64,000 nucleotides of DNA from Trametes villosa (Eukaryota > Basidiomycota > Agaricomycetes > Polyporales > Polyporaceae), in contig PUDQ02000056.1 of NCBI GenBank assembly GCA_002964805.2, positions 62,001 to 126,000 of the forward strand. The letters are read 5' to 3'. The position numbers and the translations under genes are program-made. Positions 52,781 through 63,997 of this stretch are shown piece after piece. The notes below the pieces were generated by a model, which saw only the letters and a list, made by a program, of their open reading frames with translations, was not told where the DNA came from and made no database searches. Position 1 is the first letter of the stretch; each line of letters opens with the position of its first letter.

Positions 52781-53885
52781 ATGCCTCGGCCACCATCACC
52801 TTCAATACCTGAGAAAGAGTTCGTGTATGCTGCGCTGAAAGAATCCCTACGGCTTGACGGGCGCGCAATGCTCGAAATGCGGACACCTACCCTCACTTTT
52901 GGTCCGGAATTGGGCTGGGTTGAGTGCGCGATGGGTAAAACGCGGTATGTGCCTCCCAATCGCGTCGTTTATGGGCAGCCTAACTCATTCCATGCGCCAC
53001 GCTATGCTCCTGGACCGTTAAGAGTGCTCGCTCAGATCGACGGAAAGATGGTGAAGCCGACCCCAGAACGGCCGCTCGAGGGCATCATATCCATTCACTC
53101 CGAGCTTTCCTCGATGGCGGCGAATGAGTTCGAACCCGGTCGGTAGGTAGGTGCATCCCCTATGTCGCTGCGCCGTGCCTCACGTATGCTGTGCGTTCAG
53201 GCCATCCGACCAGGAAGTCACAATCACGCGTATGCTGGACAAGGTCCTCCGCCGGAGCGACGCGGTGGACAAGGAGAGTCTGTGTGTACTTGCCGGACAA
53301 CGGGTACGCGTTTTGTCTTTCGTATCTCTTTGACTTGTGCTTACTGACGTGACCTATAGGTGTGGCATATTCGCCTAACAATCCACGTTCTTTCCGACGC
53401 GGGTAATATGCTCGACTGCGCGTGTCTCGCAGGTATCGTCGCGCTCAAGCACTTCCGGAGACCGGAAGTTGAGGTCGTAGGAGACGAGGTCACCATCGTA
53501 CGCACCCCACATTCCGCGTCCTTTTTCTGTCCTCACATATTGTTTTCGCGCTTTATAGCATCACCCCTCCGAACGCGCCCCGGTCCCCCTCGCATTACAT
53601 CATACGCCATTCTGCCTCACCTTCGCGTTCTTCCCGGATACGACTACTCCACCGTTACTCGATCCCTCACATCTCGAAGAGACGCTCAGCGCCGGCCTGC
53701 TTTCTGTCGCGCTCAACGCGCAACGGGAACTCTGCGTCGTGCAAAAGGCGGGTGGCGTCCCTCTCGCACCTGAAAACGTGATCGCGATAATGGACATCGC
53801 CGTGCAAAAAGCGCGCGAGCTCGATAGGATTGTCGAGAACGCGCTAAAGGTCGACTGGGCGGGTAGGAACGTCGAGGTCCGCTAG
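52781..53885 (+). CDS. RRP45: exosome core subunit Rrp45 (RNase PH fold)
   Basis: Ring subunit of the RNA exosome. Start MPRPPSPSIPEKEFVYAALK with ESLRLDGRAMLEMRTPTLTF, GWVECAMGKTR, VLAQIDGKMVKPTPERPLEG, IISIHSELSSMAANEFEPGR, DQEVTITRMLDKVLRRSDAV, DKESLCVLAGQRVWHIRLTI and HVLSDAGNMLDCACLAGIVA. The second domain has TFAFFPDTTTPPLLDPSHLE, NAQRELCVVQKAGGVPLAPE and ends WAGRNVEVR. About 305 residues, five exons. No catalytic residues are expected in this subunit. Human EXOSC9 is the orthologue; the long acidic C-terminal tail of the human protein is absent. Confidence 0.93.
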
Positions 53886-54140
53886 GATTGGCCGCCCACA
53901 CCCACGCATCAGCACTCCCGGGATAGATGCCTGCTGTGACTGTGGAACCTCAGGTGAGGTGAAAAGTATCTGATTGTACACTAGACAATGTGTATTCTAC
54001 TGTCTGCAGCCTCGCTTCTTTGCAGGTGAACGACGCGCTGCCCGACAAACCCAAACGAATGCATCTAGTGAGTGTGTGACATGTGTAAAGATTCCAAGAA
54101 GGCCCCGGGCCCTCGACTGAGCAGCCTGCCCGCCCACCGC

Positions 54141-56189
54141 TCAATGCAAGTCCAAAAAATGGTACGGCGGCGGCATCTGCGCGTCCACGAATGCCTCCGC
54201 CACGACCTCAGGCCGGCCCCTCGGCGGGATCCGCGCGGACGGCGGGCTGCTGGGGACCGGCGAGCCCACAAGCAGCCTCCGCGGCCGTTTCTCCGTCGAG
54301 CGCGTCCGAATCCGCGCCGGCGGCGCCTGGTCCACCTCAGGGGACCACGGCTCCTCGGGCGAGGCAGGCGCCGTCGCAGCCGCAGAGTACCCTGGGGCGG
54401 ACGTGCCCTGCGACTGCGGCCGCCGGAGGGGCTGCAGCAGCCCGTATCGCTCGAGCCCGAAGCTCAGAGACGCGATCGTCGTGCGCCCGGCGCCGCCGCG
54501 GTGCTCGGCCTTCTCCCTGAAGGTCGCGAGCGTGGCGGACGCCGGGGGGCTCCCGGGCCACAGCCGCGAGGTGCTGCTGGTGCCGCTGCTCGGCGCTGTG
54601 GGCGTGAGGAAGGGGCGGGCGGTGACGACGTCGGCTTGCCGCTGCGTGCGCCGCCGGTAGAGGAGGGTGAGGCGCCAGAGGAGGATGGCGAGGAGGACGG
54701 CGCCGAGCGCGCCGAAGGCGGCGGCGAAGATGGTGGTGCTGTGGGGGGACATGCTGTGAGGGACGTGGTCGTCGTTGTGAGCACGAGGTGAGCTGCGGGG
54801 ATTCGGGTGTGTGGTGCTTACCTGGTGTTATGTGGAGGGTCGTTCCCACTATCACTTCAAGAACGCTTGTCATGCAGGGTCGCGAAAAAGACGTCGCTGG
54901 GGTCACTCACCGGCCATTCGTGGAGACGTCGTCAGAGAAGACGACGACCGACGAGATGCTCAGCCTCGTCGCAGTGGCATTCAGCTCGGCGGGGTCGTTC
55001 GCGACCCACACGGTGTGGTTCCCCTGCAGGAGGCCCGTCTTGACGTACAGCAGCGTCGTCGTGTTCCGGAGCGGGACGAGCGCCGTGTTGGGCGCGAGCG
55101 GGTGCGTCGTCGCGTCGTCGACGGACACGCTGAACGGCGCGCTGTGCGCGTCGAGCTCGCCGTACACGGCGATCCCCGTTCCTGGAGGTGAGGTGAGTTT
55201 TCAGAGCTTACTACTCCGGGGGATCGTTGAGCTCCGGATGCGATTGACGTACCCTGCCAGAAGACGAGTGCATATAATTAGACCGGTTGTTGGCCGTCCT
55301 GGAGAAAGCTGGGACATACCGTGAAGTTCATACCCATGGCGCCGGAGCCGAGCGTCGTCGAGCTGGGCGGAACGGTCAGCCTTCCCGCCCACTCGCATGC
55401 CCACAACAGTGTCCCAAGACGCACTGAGAGACCTCGTCCACCGCCCACGCGCCTGCAGTGTGCGGCGTCCACACGCACAGGTCGCTACTGTGTTCAACCA
55501 CCGTGGAGCTGCCCACATTGCTCTCAAAAATCAGCTGGCGGTAAATCGGCGGTGAGTGATCCTGCATTTTCATGGCTGAAATACACTGAACGGACGCACG
55601 TAGTCCAGGTCGAGTATCGGCCGCGACGGATCGGTGCTAGCACTGACGATGCGGACGTCGTGCTTCCCCAGCGGCAGGCCCGGGGCGCCGAAGAGCTGGT
55701 ATGCAAACGCCTCCGGGCCGCCCGTGTACCCGTCGTGCGCGGTGGGGACTCCGTCCAGCGTCACCTTGTACGGGCCGAGCGTCGTGCGGTAGCCGCCATA
55801 AACCCTAAATCGCGGTGTTAGTCCGGCTTGCCACGAAATAGCCTCAAGATGCACGCGTACCACAATCCTGCGAAACGGTCCGGGAGGTGAGTACTACAGT
55901 CTACCTCAGGTTGAAATAGGACGTTGCACTGACCTCTGCCCCAGTAGGAGAAGCTGACGCTGACGGTAGCGTTAGCGTTCTCGGGGTTTGTGGCGTTTGT
56001 GGCATGATAGCTAGCGTTGGGGTATGAAAGCTACCACATATACATGTGAGCGCGCAGCACAGGTCTTGCTTTCGTATGTCGCTGACATACGAGCATGGGG
56101 TCGTTCTGCAGCGTGCCTTCATACCACGCGCTCCCGGGAACATACGAAAGGAGCGGGCTGACGTGCGAGACGGTGGTGTTGACCAGCAT
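54141..56189 (-). CDS. one-pass membrane protein with two beta-rich ectodomain repeats
   Basis: Agaricomycete-type surface protein of unknown function. Exons in order: MLVNTTVSHVSPLLSYVPGS and AWYEGTLQND; SYHATNATNPENANATVSVS; VYGGYRTTLGPYKVTLDGVP; LPLGKHDVRIVSASTDPSRP and ILDLDY. A second unit follows: LTVPPSSTTLGSGAMGMNFT, GTGIAVYGELDAHSAPFSVS and LLYVKTGLLQGNHTVWVAND. Then the helix TIFAAAFGALGAVLLAILLW, an RRRTQR stop-transfer and a long Ser/Pro/Arg-rich cytosolic tail ending YHFLDLH. Both ectodomain units show the pattern VYGxY...FSVSVDD...L..GxHxV, a jelly-roll, galactose-binding-like pattern common in such proteins. No signal peptide is visible at the chosen start; an upstream exon may be missing. 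The joins between the two units are uncertain. Confidence 0.65.
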
Positions 56190-57595
56190 GGCGTCGCCCC
56201 GCCCTCGAGCTTGAATTTGAAGCTGAAACGGGCGACCGGCGACAGAAGCGAACGAAGGTAAGCGGATAGTATGCGAGAGTGGGGGTCGAGAGGCGAGAGT
56301 CGAGATGCGAGGGCGAGGGGTCGCTCGCACTGCGCCGACGTCAGCATGGCATGGGAGCCGGGCGACTCAGTGACAGAGACACAGCATCGGGAGATGGCCA
56401 GCGGCAGACGTGATGTTCTGCGTGCTATGATCAATGTTCTCGACAAACCTAAACAGACAGCGTTGGGCGGCGTGGGCGGGGGGATATGAAAGGTGCTGCA
56501 GAAGGAGGCCGGCTCGTGATGCATCGTGTACGGAAGATTGGATTGTGAGATCTCGGGCTCGAGGGTTGTGTGGGGGGACAGGTTTCCGCAGTGCGATCTT
56601 GAGCTGTTCTAAGGGCGCCCTGCTCCTGATTATGCCATGTACAAATATGTACGACGTCTCGCACGGAACGCTACGAGGCTCTTGGACGTACGGCAACGCC
56701 GGGCAAGAATACCTCGCAAGATGGACAGAAGCATCAGTTCCTCGTGATATGGACGGTCAAACGCCACCAGCAGCAACAGCTTGCTCTTCTTTGTACCACC
56801 ACCTTCATCATCGTTGCTCATCCTGTTCGCCTTCTGCGCCCGAGGCCCACTTCCACTGCAGCCGGCCAGCATTCCCGGGCGGTCATCACTGAGTGCAAAC
56901 TTGGCGCCGCGGGAATTGTGCATCCCCTAGGGGCCTCCCCGATAAATACAGCAAGATGACGTGCGATAGCCTCGTGTGCACCTGTCTTCACATCGCGCTC
57001 GACGAAAGCCGGGGAAGAACAACATTCTGCCCCGGGCGGAGGCGGGCCAAGCTGTTTTGTCGCCGTTCCACGATCATTTGAGGATCTAATCTAGTAAGTT
57101 TGATGATCACCATCGCGCTCTCGCGGATCTCGAAATAGGAGACCAGGCTCGATGCGGACAGAACCTCGAGGGTCCCTCCGCGCCCTGGGATGAGAAGGTC
57201 TGTGGATTGCGTTGGCAACAGCCAGGGGCTTTGGACGGAGATGAGGGCGGGATGCGTCCCTCCCGCGGCGCAGTCAAGCTCGCTCGACGCTCGTCGAGGG
57301 CGCACGCATAATCGATGAGCAGCGCCGCGGGGGCACGAGGGAAAGCCCGAGGGCCGAGCGCGAGATCGGCGAGGACGACGCACGCGCTCGGAGGGCACAC
57401 GGACTCGGTATACGCGGGGGGACCGATGGGCGATGGCAGCTCTGGCATGCCGCTAACGGTATTGCCGACGCTTCTCGGGCGGCGAGCGGGCAGAACGTTG
57501 ACGAGCCCTCCTGCTCTTTCCTCCCCACACCACCACCATCCAACGCCCTCCTGGCCGGCGCACGTCCTCCTCGTCCCCCGCCGCGTCCGACCGCC
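56190..57595. other. 1.4 kb intergenic stretch between divergent genes
   Basis: Holds the promoters of the membrane protein (leftward) and the F-box gene (rightward). Only shadow-like short frames are seen. The last 60 nt before 57596 are C-rich. Confidence 0.4.
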
Positions 57596-59464
57596 ATGTC
57601 CTTCCTTTCCCGCCGCCGCCGCGCGCAGACGCCGCTCCAGGACGCCGCCAACCTCGCTCCCGGCGCCGGCTCCATTCACTCTGTCGACAAGCCGCCATCT
57701 GTCATTCGCAGGCACATCAACCTCTCCTCGCCCCTCTCCAAGCTCACCGCGAAGCTCTCGACCCGCTCACGCACTTCCAAGCTTGCACACGCACCCGTCG
57801 GCAACGTGGGCGTCCCATTTTCACGATGGCAGAGCCGCTCGCCTTCGCCAGCACCGTCGCTGGACATTCGCATGCCGACCGGACTTGGCCGGCGAGCCAG
57901 CGAGCTAGGAGAACGAGAAGACATTGAAGAGCCACCTACCACGCACACGAGGAAACGCAGTATCAGCCTACCTGCTGCTGTACAGGCTGCGCGGTGGCGG
58001 GACGCTGTGGCGAAGGAGGAGGCACAGGCACAGGCGAGTACCAGCTCTGCACAAAAGCCCCCTGCCATCACCCGCGTATCCCCCGATCTCCTCTCTGCCG
58101 CCTTCTCCTACGCATCCCGCAGAGACATCGTCGCGCTAGCGCAAGTGTCGAAGACGTTCTCGCAGGCTGCGCTGCGTGCCCTGTATGAGAACCTGGACTT
58201 GCGCGACGTGAGCGACGAGCGCGCGACGCAGTGTATAGCATCCCTGGCCTCCCGGAGGCCAGCTGCTGCGCTCGTCCGCAGTTTCGCATGCCGGACGCTC
58301 CCAGAGGACCCTTTGTCGCTCGCGACGGTCACGTTTGCAATCGCGTTCAACAACATGGAGGGTCTCCGCGCGCTCACGCTACCCCGCTTCGACATGCGCA
58401 TATTGGCCCACACGACATTCTCCCTGCAACGCCTCGCGCTGCTCTGTAAAAACATCCCCACGGAGGAGTACCATGCGCTTGTCGCATGGCTCGCGCGCCA
58501 TCCCGAGCTTACCGTGCTTTCGCTCCCGCGCCTCGTCCTGCCCACGCTCCCAGTCTCTGCCACGCCATCTACGTCTGCGCCCGATACCCCGCCCACGCCT
58601 GATACCCCGACCCACGACACTGACGCCTCCGCCCCGACCTCTTCCACGTCTTCGGCCTGCTCATCACCATCATCTGCATCACCCCCATCTTCTCCCATTC
58701 CCCCGACCACGCTCCCGAACCTGCGCCGGGTGCACGGTCCTGTAGCCCTAGCGGCCGCGCTCGCGCCGGGGCGGCCCCTCGAGAGCGCGAAGCTCCCGAT
58801 CCACAGCACGCTGTACGACGGCCTGCGCCCGTCCGCGCTCATGTCCGCGCTCGCGACCGCGCGCGCGACGTTCCGCACGCTCACGATCAAGCCCGTCTCC
58901 GTGAAGATCGACGCGCGCACGCTCGAGCGCGTCGTCATGTCCGCCGGCGCGGAGCTCGGCGACTTCGTCGAGACGCTCGAGGTGCACTGGGTGATGGACG
59001 ACGAGGTGCGTTTCCTTCTTCCTTCCGCGTTCGAATGCCCGTGTGAGAGCGCGTCTCACGCGCGCCCACAGAGCCTGTACAAGCTCATCCTCGCCGTGCT
59101 CGGCCGCTTCCGCGCGCTGCGCACGCTCCGCCTCCTGCGCGACTCCCCGCCGCCCTTCCCGCCGTCCCCGCTGCTCGAGTTCCCGCTCCCGCCCGCGTCG
59201 CCGCCGCTCTCCGCGGGCGCGCGCACGTCCATCTCGTCCTTCCACTCGTTCTTCCCCCCGCCGCGCAGCGGCCGCTCGGCGACGGACACGCCGTTCCCGC
59301 GCGTGCACGAGCGCGCGCACCTCGGGCTGTGGAGCAAGGCGTGCCCGACCCTCCGCCGTGCGTTCTTCCTGTCGGGCGCGGAGTGGGCCGTGCAGCCGCG
59401 CAGCGCGGAGGAGGCCGCGTTTGGGTTCTCGCCGTTTGAGTTCGTGGGGTACACGCAGCCGTAG
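57596..59464 (+). CDS. F-box protein with Ser/Pro-rich N-terminus
   Basis: About 600 residues. N-terminal 150 residues are basic and Ser-rich (MSFLSRRRRAQTPLQDAANL). The F-box-like segment is ITRVSPDLLSAAFSYASRRD IV-ALAQVSKTFSQAALRALYEN at residues about 165-210, followed by LDLRDVSDERATQCIASLAS. Leucine-rich units follow (MEGLRALTLPRFDMRI, LQRLALLCKNIPTEEYHALV, HPELTVLSLPRLVLPTLP), interrupted by a Pro/Thr/Ser-rich linker at about 320-375, then FRALRTLRLLRDSP and a C-terminus CPTLRRAFFLSGAEWAV. One intron, about 58996-59062, is three-fold in length and open, but its ends are GT-AG and removing it restores VMDDESLYKLILAVLGRF. Target unknown. Confidence 0.8.
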   Translation: MSFLSRRRRAQTPLQDAANLAPGAGSIHSVDKPPSVIRRHINLSSPLSKLTAKLSTRSRTSKLAHAPVGNVGVPFSRWQSRSPSPAPSLDIRMPTGLGRRASELGEREDIEEPPTTHTRKRSISLPAAVQAARWRDAVAKEEAQAQASTSSAQKPPAITRVSPDLLSAAFSYASRRDIVALAQVSKTFSQAALRALYENLDLRDVSDERATQCIASLASRRPAAALVRSFACRTLPEDPLSLATVTFAIAFNNMEGLRALTLPRFDMRILAHTTFSLQRLALLCKNIPTEEYHALVAWLARHPELTVLSLPRLVLPTLPVSATPSTSAPDTPPTPDTPTHDTDASAPTSSTSSACSSPSSASPPSSPIPPTTLPNLRRVHGPVALAAALAPGRPLESAKLPIHSTLYDGLRPSALMSALATARATFRTLTIKPVSVKIDARTLERVVMSAGAELGDFVETLEVHWVMDDEVRFLLPSAFECPCESASHARPQSLYKLILAVLGRFRALRTLRLLRDSPPPFPPSPLLEFPLPPASPPLSAGARTSISSFHSFFPPPRSGRSATDTPFPRVHERAHLGLWSKACPTLRRAFFLSGAEWAVQPRSAEEAAFGFSPFEFVGYTQP

Positions 59465-61408
59465 TGTGCAGGCGGCTGTGGCGCTGCAACGCTATCGAGC
59501 GGCGGGAGGGCGTCCCTCGGGCCTCTGGTCTCCATCTGTCGTCCGCCGGTCGCTGGCTACCATCGACTGTTGTGGGGGGCCCTATCGATCATACATCCAC
59601 ATTTTCACGCTCATGCTCACGCCCGCACGCATCCACATTCCTTTCCATCGCTCTCTTATCGCCCCGCTTTCCCCCACCATCCGCTCCTGATCCTCTCTCC
59701 ACCCGCTCTCTCTACGACCCACTATCTTATGCTCAGTGTCCATATCGCTCCCCCGGCCAGCCGGGCGGGGCGTGTACACAGTACCGCGCGCACGCGCACA
59801 GGCAAGTATAATAACCTACGCACAAGTCCCACGTTCCCTGTTACAAGTTATTACGACTCGTCACTCGTCTTCATCATTTTTCCTCTTCCAAGTTCGTGTA
59901 CGGTACGGGCGCTCCCGCTGCTATCTAATCCATCTCTGCCTGTGGTTCTATCTGCGTCCGGTTGTGTGTGTTCGCGGTGGCTCCGGGAGGCCGGTGAGGA
60001 AGGAGGGGTTGCGGCTCGGAAACCGGGTGCGTTCTCACTATGTATTGGTGCCGGCGAAGGAGGACTGCGACTGCGACGGTACGCGTCTGACCACGCTGAC
60101 GCTCGTATGGCATATGCGATGAGGCTGCGCCGGAGACGGGAGACCCGACTCCCGTGGACGCGAGCGGCACGCGGGCTGTCGTCGAGTCACCTCCTTCATC
60201 ACCGCTCGGATTGTGATCTGTGCCAGAGGGATGCACCCATCGTACAGTACACACCCTGCGAGAACACCCTGGCAAGACTTGGATTAGGGCATGAAAGCTT
60301 CCGGGATACACGCGACGCGACGCAATATAGTGCCCAACGCGGTCACGTGTCGGCGGGAAGACGCGTTAAGCTGCAGGCTTGCGGTCGCCTGGTACTGCGT
60401 AAAGCTCCAGTTTGCTGCGGTATGAGAAGATACACCAGACAACCTTGAAGTGCGTTCTTATGCATTGAAGAAAAAGGACGCGATAGAGAGGTGTTTCTTC
60501 CGCAAGGGCGTTGTGAAAGGATGCCATCGATTTCGGAGCCATCTGCGCCGCATGCCTTCCCGCCACGGGCTGCCTGCGTGATACCGCTTCAGCGACACTT
60601 GCCAGTGAGAGTGGACAAAACTTTCAACTCGTGTGGGGCGTAGCCTCTAGCAGCCCCACCGTCTACAAAAAGAGACATCCCCCAAAGCGCTGAGTCGGAT
60701 TGTTTCGGGCGACGGCACAGGTGCTATTGGCTCAATACGCAGCAGTCGTACGACTGCTCGCAGTATTTCTCATCTGTGAAGAGGAGGATTGACTCGCGGT
60801 GACTTGTGGGGCACGAGTGCGCACGACAAAGCAACTCACGTGCGGCACCATCGCGTTTGGCTGAAGTTGAGCCGCTTCACGTCGGGAGTCCGGTATAGGA
60901 CAGCAGAGGCGGCAGAGGCCTAAGACGAGTACCTAAAGAAACATACCGGGGCTTTCGTAGGCTACGAAGATGGTTGAGCATGCATACCGTTAACGCAGTC
61001 GACTACGGCGCGTCTCTACCGGTTCGTAGCCCCCCGGGGATGCCGCGTGAGAAACTGAAGATCTGGAAGGACCGTGCCTCCTCTGGCCCATCGCGCCTGC
61101 TGCATCGCGGGGAAGGTGCGAGAACAAATGACGTTTGTCGACGACATCTCCTGCGCGTATCTGCCCCGCTGTGTGCATCGAACGTTCGGCCGGCGGAGGG
61201 GGAGGTGCTTGGAAAGCGCGCGGCTGCTAAACCGTTCTCGGCCGGCGCCTGCAGTCACGACCCGCCTGCGGTAAGCAGCGCACGTGAGCACGCAAATAAT
61301 GACAAAGAACGCGCGAGGCCGATACAAATATTGGCCCCGCCGCGCGACTGCCCAGGCACTCGCTCTCGTCCTCCGCCACACACCTCGTCCGCCTGCTATC
61401 ATATCAAA
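59465..61408. other. 1.9 kb intergenic stretch
   Basis: Left part is C/T-rich DNA after the F-box stop. No exon chain could be built. An 18-bp perfect palindrome lies at 60741-60758. The right end is the peroxiredoxin promoter, with an AT-rich GATACAAATATT about 90 nt before the ATG. Confidence 0.4.
60741..60758. repeat. 18-bp perfect palindrome
   Basis: AGCAGTCGTACGACTGCT equals its own reverse complement, about 650 bp upstream of the peroxiredoxin start. Role unknown; could be chance. Confidence 0.6.
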
Positions 61409-62340
61409 ATGGTCGCCATCGTCCAGAAGCCCGCGCCCGCCTTCAAGGCCACCGCGGTCATCGACAGCCAGTTCAAGGACATCGCCCTCTCCGACTTCCT
61501 CGGCCAGTGGTGCGTGCTCTAGACCGCGTCTGATCCCCGCTCAGCCAGCTCACGCACTGCGGACGCGCTACAGGGTCGTCCTGTTCTTCTACCCTCTGTA
61601 AGTCTTGCTGGAAGCGTGACGTGTCGAGCGCGAGCTCACAGCGCGTGTCTGCGCAACAGCGACTTCACCTTCGTCTGCCCGACGGAGATCCTCGCCTTCA
61701 ACGATGCCCTTGCGCAGTTCCAGGCGATCAACACCGCCGTCCTCGGTATGTCTCAGTCGCATCTGTTGACTAGACACGTCTTACCCTGCATCGTCTTTCA
61801 GGTGTCTCGACCGACTCCCACTTCTCCCACCTTGCCTGGGCGACCCAGCCCCGCAAGCAGGGCGGTCTTGGCCCCGACCTCAAGCTCCCCCTGATCGCGG
61901 ACAAGAACCAGAAGATCGCCCGTGACTACAACGTCCTCATCGAGGAGGAGGGCATCGCTCTCCGCGGCCTCTTCATCATCGACCCCAAGGGCACCCTCAG
62001 GTACGCAGTTTCCTCGTGCCGCGCCGGAAGATATGCTAACGCTCATGCGTCGCGTCTATAGGCAGATCACCGTCAACGACCTCCCCGTCGGCCGTTCCGT
62101 TGAGGAGACCATCCGTCTCGTCAAGGCCTTCCAGTTCACTGTACGTGTATTCTTCTGTGCTGACCTTGTTCGCATGCTCACCCTGCCCAACAGGATGAGC
62201 ACGGCGAGGTCTGCCCCGCCAACTGGCAGGAGGGCAGCAAGACGATCAAGGCGGACCCCAAGGGCTCGCTCGAGTACTTCTCCAACGCGTCTGCCGCCGA
62301 CGCGAACAGCAACGTGAGCAAGAAGCGGCGCCTTGACTGA
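61409..62340 (+). CDS. TSA1: typical 2-Cys peroxiredoxin (thioredoxin peroxidase)
   Basis: Cytosolic peroxide reductase. Start [20 protein letters not shown]. Peroxidatic Cys48 in [12 protein letters not shown]; resolving Cys in [19 protein letters not shown]. The GGLG loop ([13 protein letters not shown]) and the C-terminal YF motif (LEYFSNAS) are both present, the pair linked to sensitivity to over-oxidation. Six exons with introns of 55-65 nt; ends [10 protein letters not shown] at 62340, slightly longer and more basic than yeast Tsa1. Complete, about 215 residues. Confidence 0.95.
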
Positions 62341-63135
62341 TGCCCCCTCCGTGATTCTGATCTGCCCTCCCCCACTGAGCAGCTGTCGCACTGACGGCAG
62401 GCCCGGAGGGTCTGATCTTTCGCCGAGCACGCTCCCCCGTCTGTCTCGCTGTCAGATCCCGCCCCTCCTCCCTCTGATCTAGCCGCCCCGCGGCTGGTGT
62501 GCGATCGTGTTACGTATCCCCCCTCACGACCCAACCCTCACGTAGATCTTAGAGAGCAGAGAGACCATGTTAGATAGCTAGATCTAGACGGTAGATGCGC
62601 GCGCCCCGGCGGGTGCTGGTAGGATATCCGGTGCTTCAACTTGTAGAATAATCACTACTTACAGCTTGGAAGAGTCGCGGTGGCGGTGTAGCGGAGTGTG
62701 GGGAGATGTCGCGTTGGTGGTGTGTATATCAATACGAAACCGCTCTTCCTGGATCCATCACCCTTCGTGTGAGGTATGCTCGATTGGCTGTGCGTCGTGC
62801 TCAAGGGGCAATTAGCCCGGAGATCGTTCGCTTCGAATAAAATGGATGGCCAGCCCTGTTCATATGCTACATACGAGTCTATGAGATGTCACAGGTGAGA
62901 ATGGGCGAGCAATACAAGATTCCGTTCGAACGGGCAGCAAAAGTGCTTTTCGGGACCCCGGGGACCAGAAGAGGGGATGAGGACGAGGGGTTGGAGTCAG
63001 CGCTCCCTTGGCTGATTGCCCCTTGGTCGTGCTGGGGAAGCTTTGAAGCTGAGGGTTCAACCGTGCTGCCGAAGTTCAAGCTGGTGCTCATGGGATGTGC
63101 AGCGATAAATTTTGGATTGGGCCGTAGGAGCGAGT
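62341..63135. other. convergent intergenic stretch
   Basis: 3' flanks of peroxiredoxin (rightward) and TRM112 (leftward). A plus-strand frame from 62886 runs into the antisense of TRM112 and is treated as a shadow. Confidence 0.4.
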
Positions 63136-63780
63136 TTAGCCGATTTCATGTTCAGCAAGCAACTGCGCGTAGAGACACTCCTCAGTACCACAAGCAAAAC
63201 GTTTGCTCGCGTATGCCACGCACCATGTTTGGGATCCCGTTCGAGATCGGGTACGTATGCTTGCAGTTCGGGCACACCATCGCGCCCTCCTCGACGTGCA
63301 TCTGCCGCCCCGATCGCGCGCGTCAGCGGCCGTCCCACGTCCCATCCGCGAGAAGAGAAAGATGGACAGGAACGCGCGACGCACCTCGAGCAGGACGTGG
63401 TGCAGCTTTTGCAGGAACTCGTCGTCCACCATCTCCGGCTGCTCCGCGGGCAGCGAGGTGTCTCCGAGCTGCTCATCCGCCCCGCACCCATGCACACACG
63501 AATTCACCCCCACATGCAAAGGTCGCAGCGACGCGTCAAAAAGCACCCGCAATCAGCGCGCGCCCTATCCGACCAAACGAAAAGGAAGAAGGCGCACCTG
63601 GCGCGCGGCGCCGATGAGCGCGGGCCACTCGAGGCGGGGGAGGAAGCCGCGGAGGAAGTCCGCGTTGAACTCGGCCTCGCGGAGCTCGACGGCCGCGTCC
63701 TGAAACTGCAGCGGGAAGTTGTTCGAGGTGCAGCCCTTGGCGTGGCACGCGAGCAGGTTGTGCGTTATTAGGCGGACCAT
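63136..63780 (-). CDS. TRM112: Trm112, activator of tRNA/rRNA/eRF1 methyltransferases
   Basis: Small zinc-binding partner that stabilises Trm9, Trm11, Bud23 and Mtq2. Exons give MVRLITHNLLACHAKGCTSN, FPLQFQDAAVELREAEFNAD, FLRGFLPRLEWPALIGAARQ, LGDTSLPAEQPEMVDDEFLQ, KLHHVLLEV, HVEEGAMVCPNCKHTYPISN, GIPNMLLAEHEIG. Three introns separate these parts. The zinc cysteines in ACHAKGC and VCPNC are present. About 125 residues, family-typical, including the LLAEHE end. Confidence 0.95.
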
Positions 63781-63926
63781 CGTCGCGGGGCGGAAGTGGA
63801 AGAGGAGGAGATCTACCCGAGGGACGGAGGCAGAGGAGAATAGGAGGAGGAGTGATCGCGAAGACTTCGCGGATCGTCCAAATTGTTTCCTTTGGCCTCA
63901 GTGGTCAATTGCGCGCAACTCTTCAA

Positions 63927-63997
63927 TCCGATATGGTGTAGTGGCTAACATTATCGCCTCTCACGCGATAGCCCGGGGTTCGATTCCCTGTGTCGGA
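63927..63997 (+). tRNA. tRNA-Glu (CTC), copy 2
   Basis: Same 71-nt tRNA as at 52569-52639 but on the plus strand, with one base changed: the T stem reads CGGGG/CCCTG instead of CGGGG/CCCCG, turning one G-C pair into G-U. Anticodon CTC. Confidence 0.92.

Noticed and set aside
57107..57715. Minus-strand frames of up to 202 codons over the F-box start
   Set aside because: Overlap the promoter and first codons of the F-box gene in GC-rich DNA; composition only.
59570..60448. 292-codon plus-strand frame after the F-box gene
   Set aside because: Low-complexity His/Pro/Arg composition, no motif, overlaps 3' flank; treated as chance.
62886..63617. 243-codon plus-strand frame
   Set aside because: Its right half is antisense to TRM112 and its left half has no recognisable feature.
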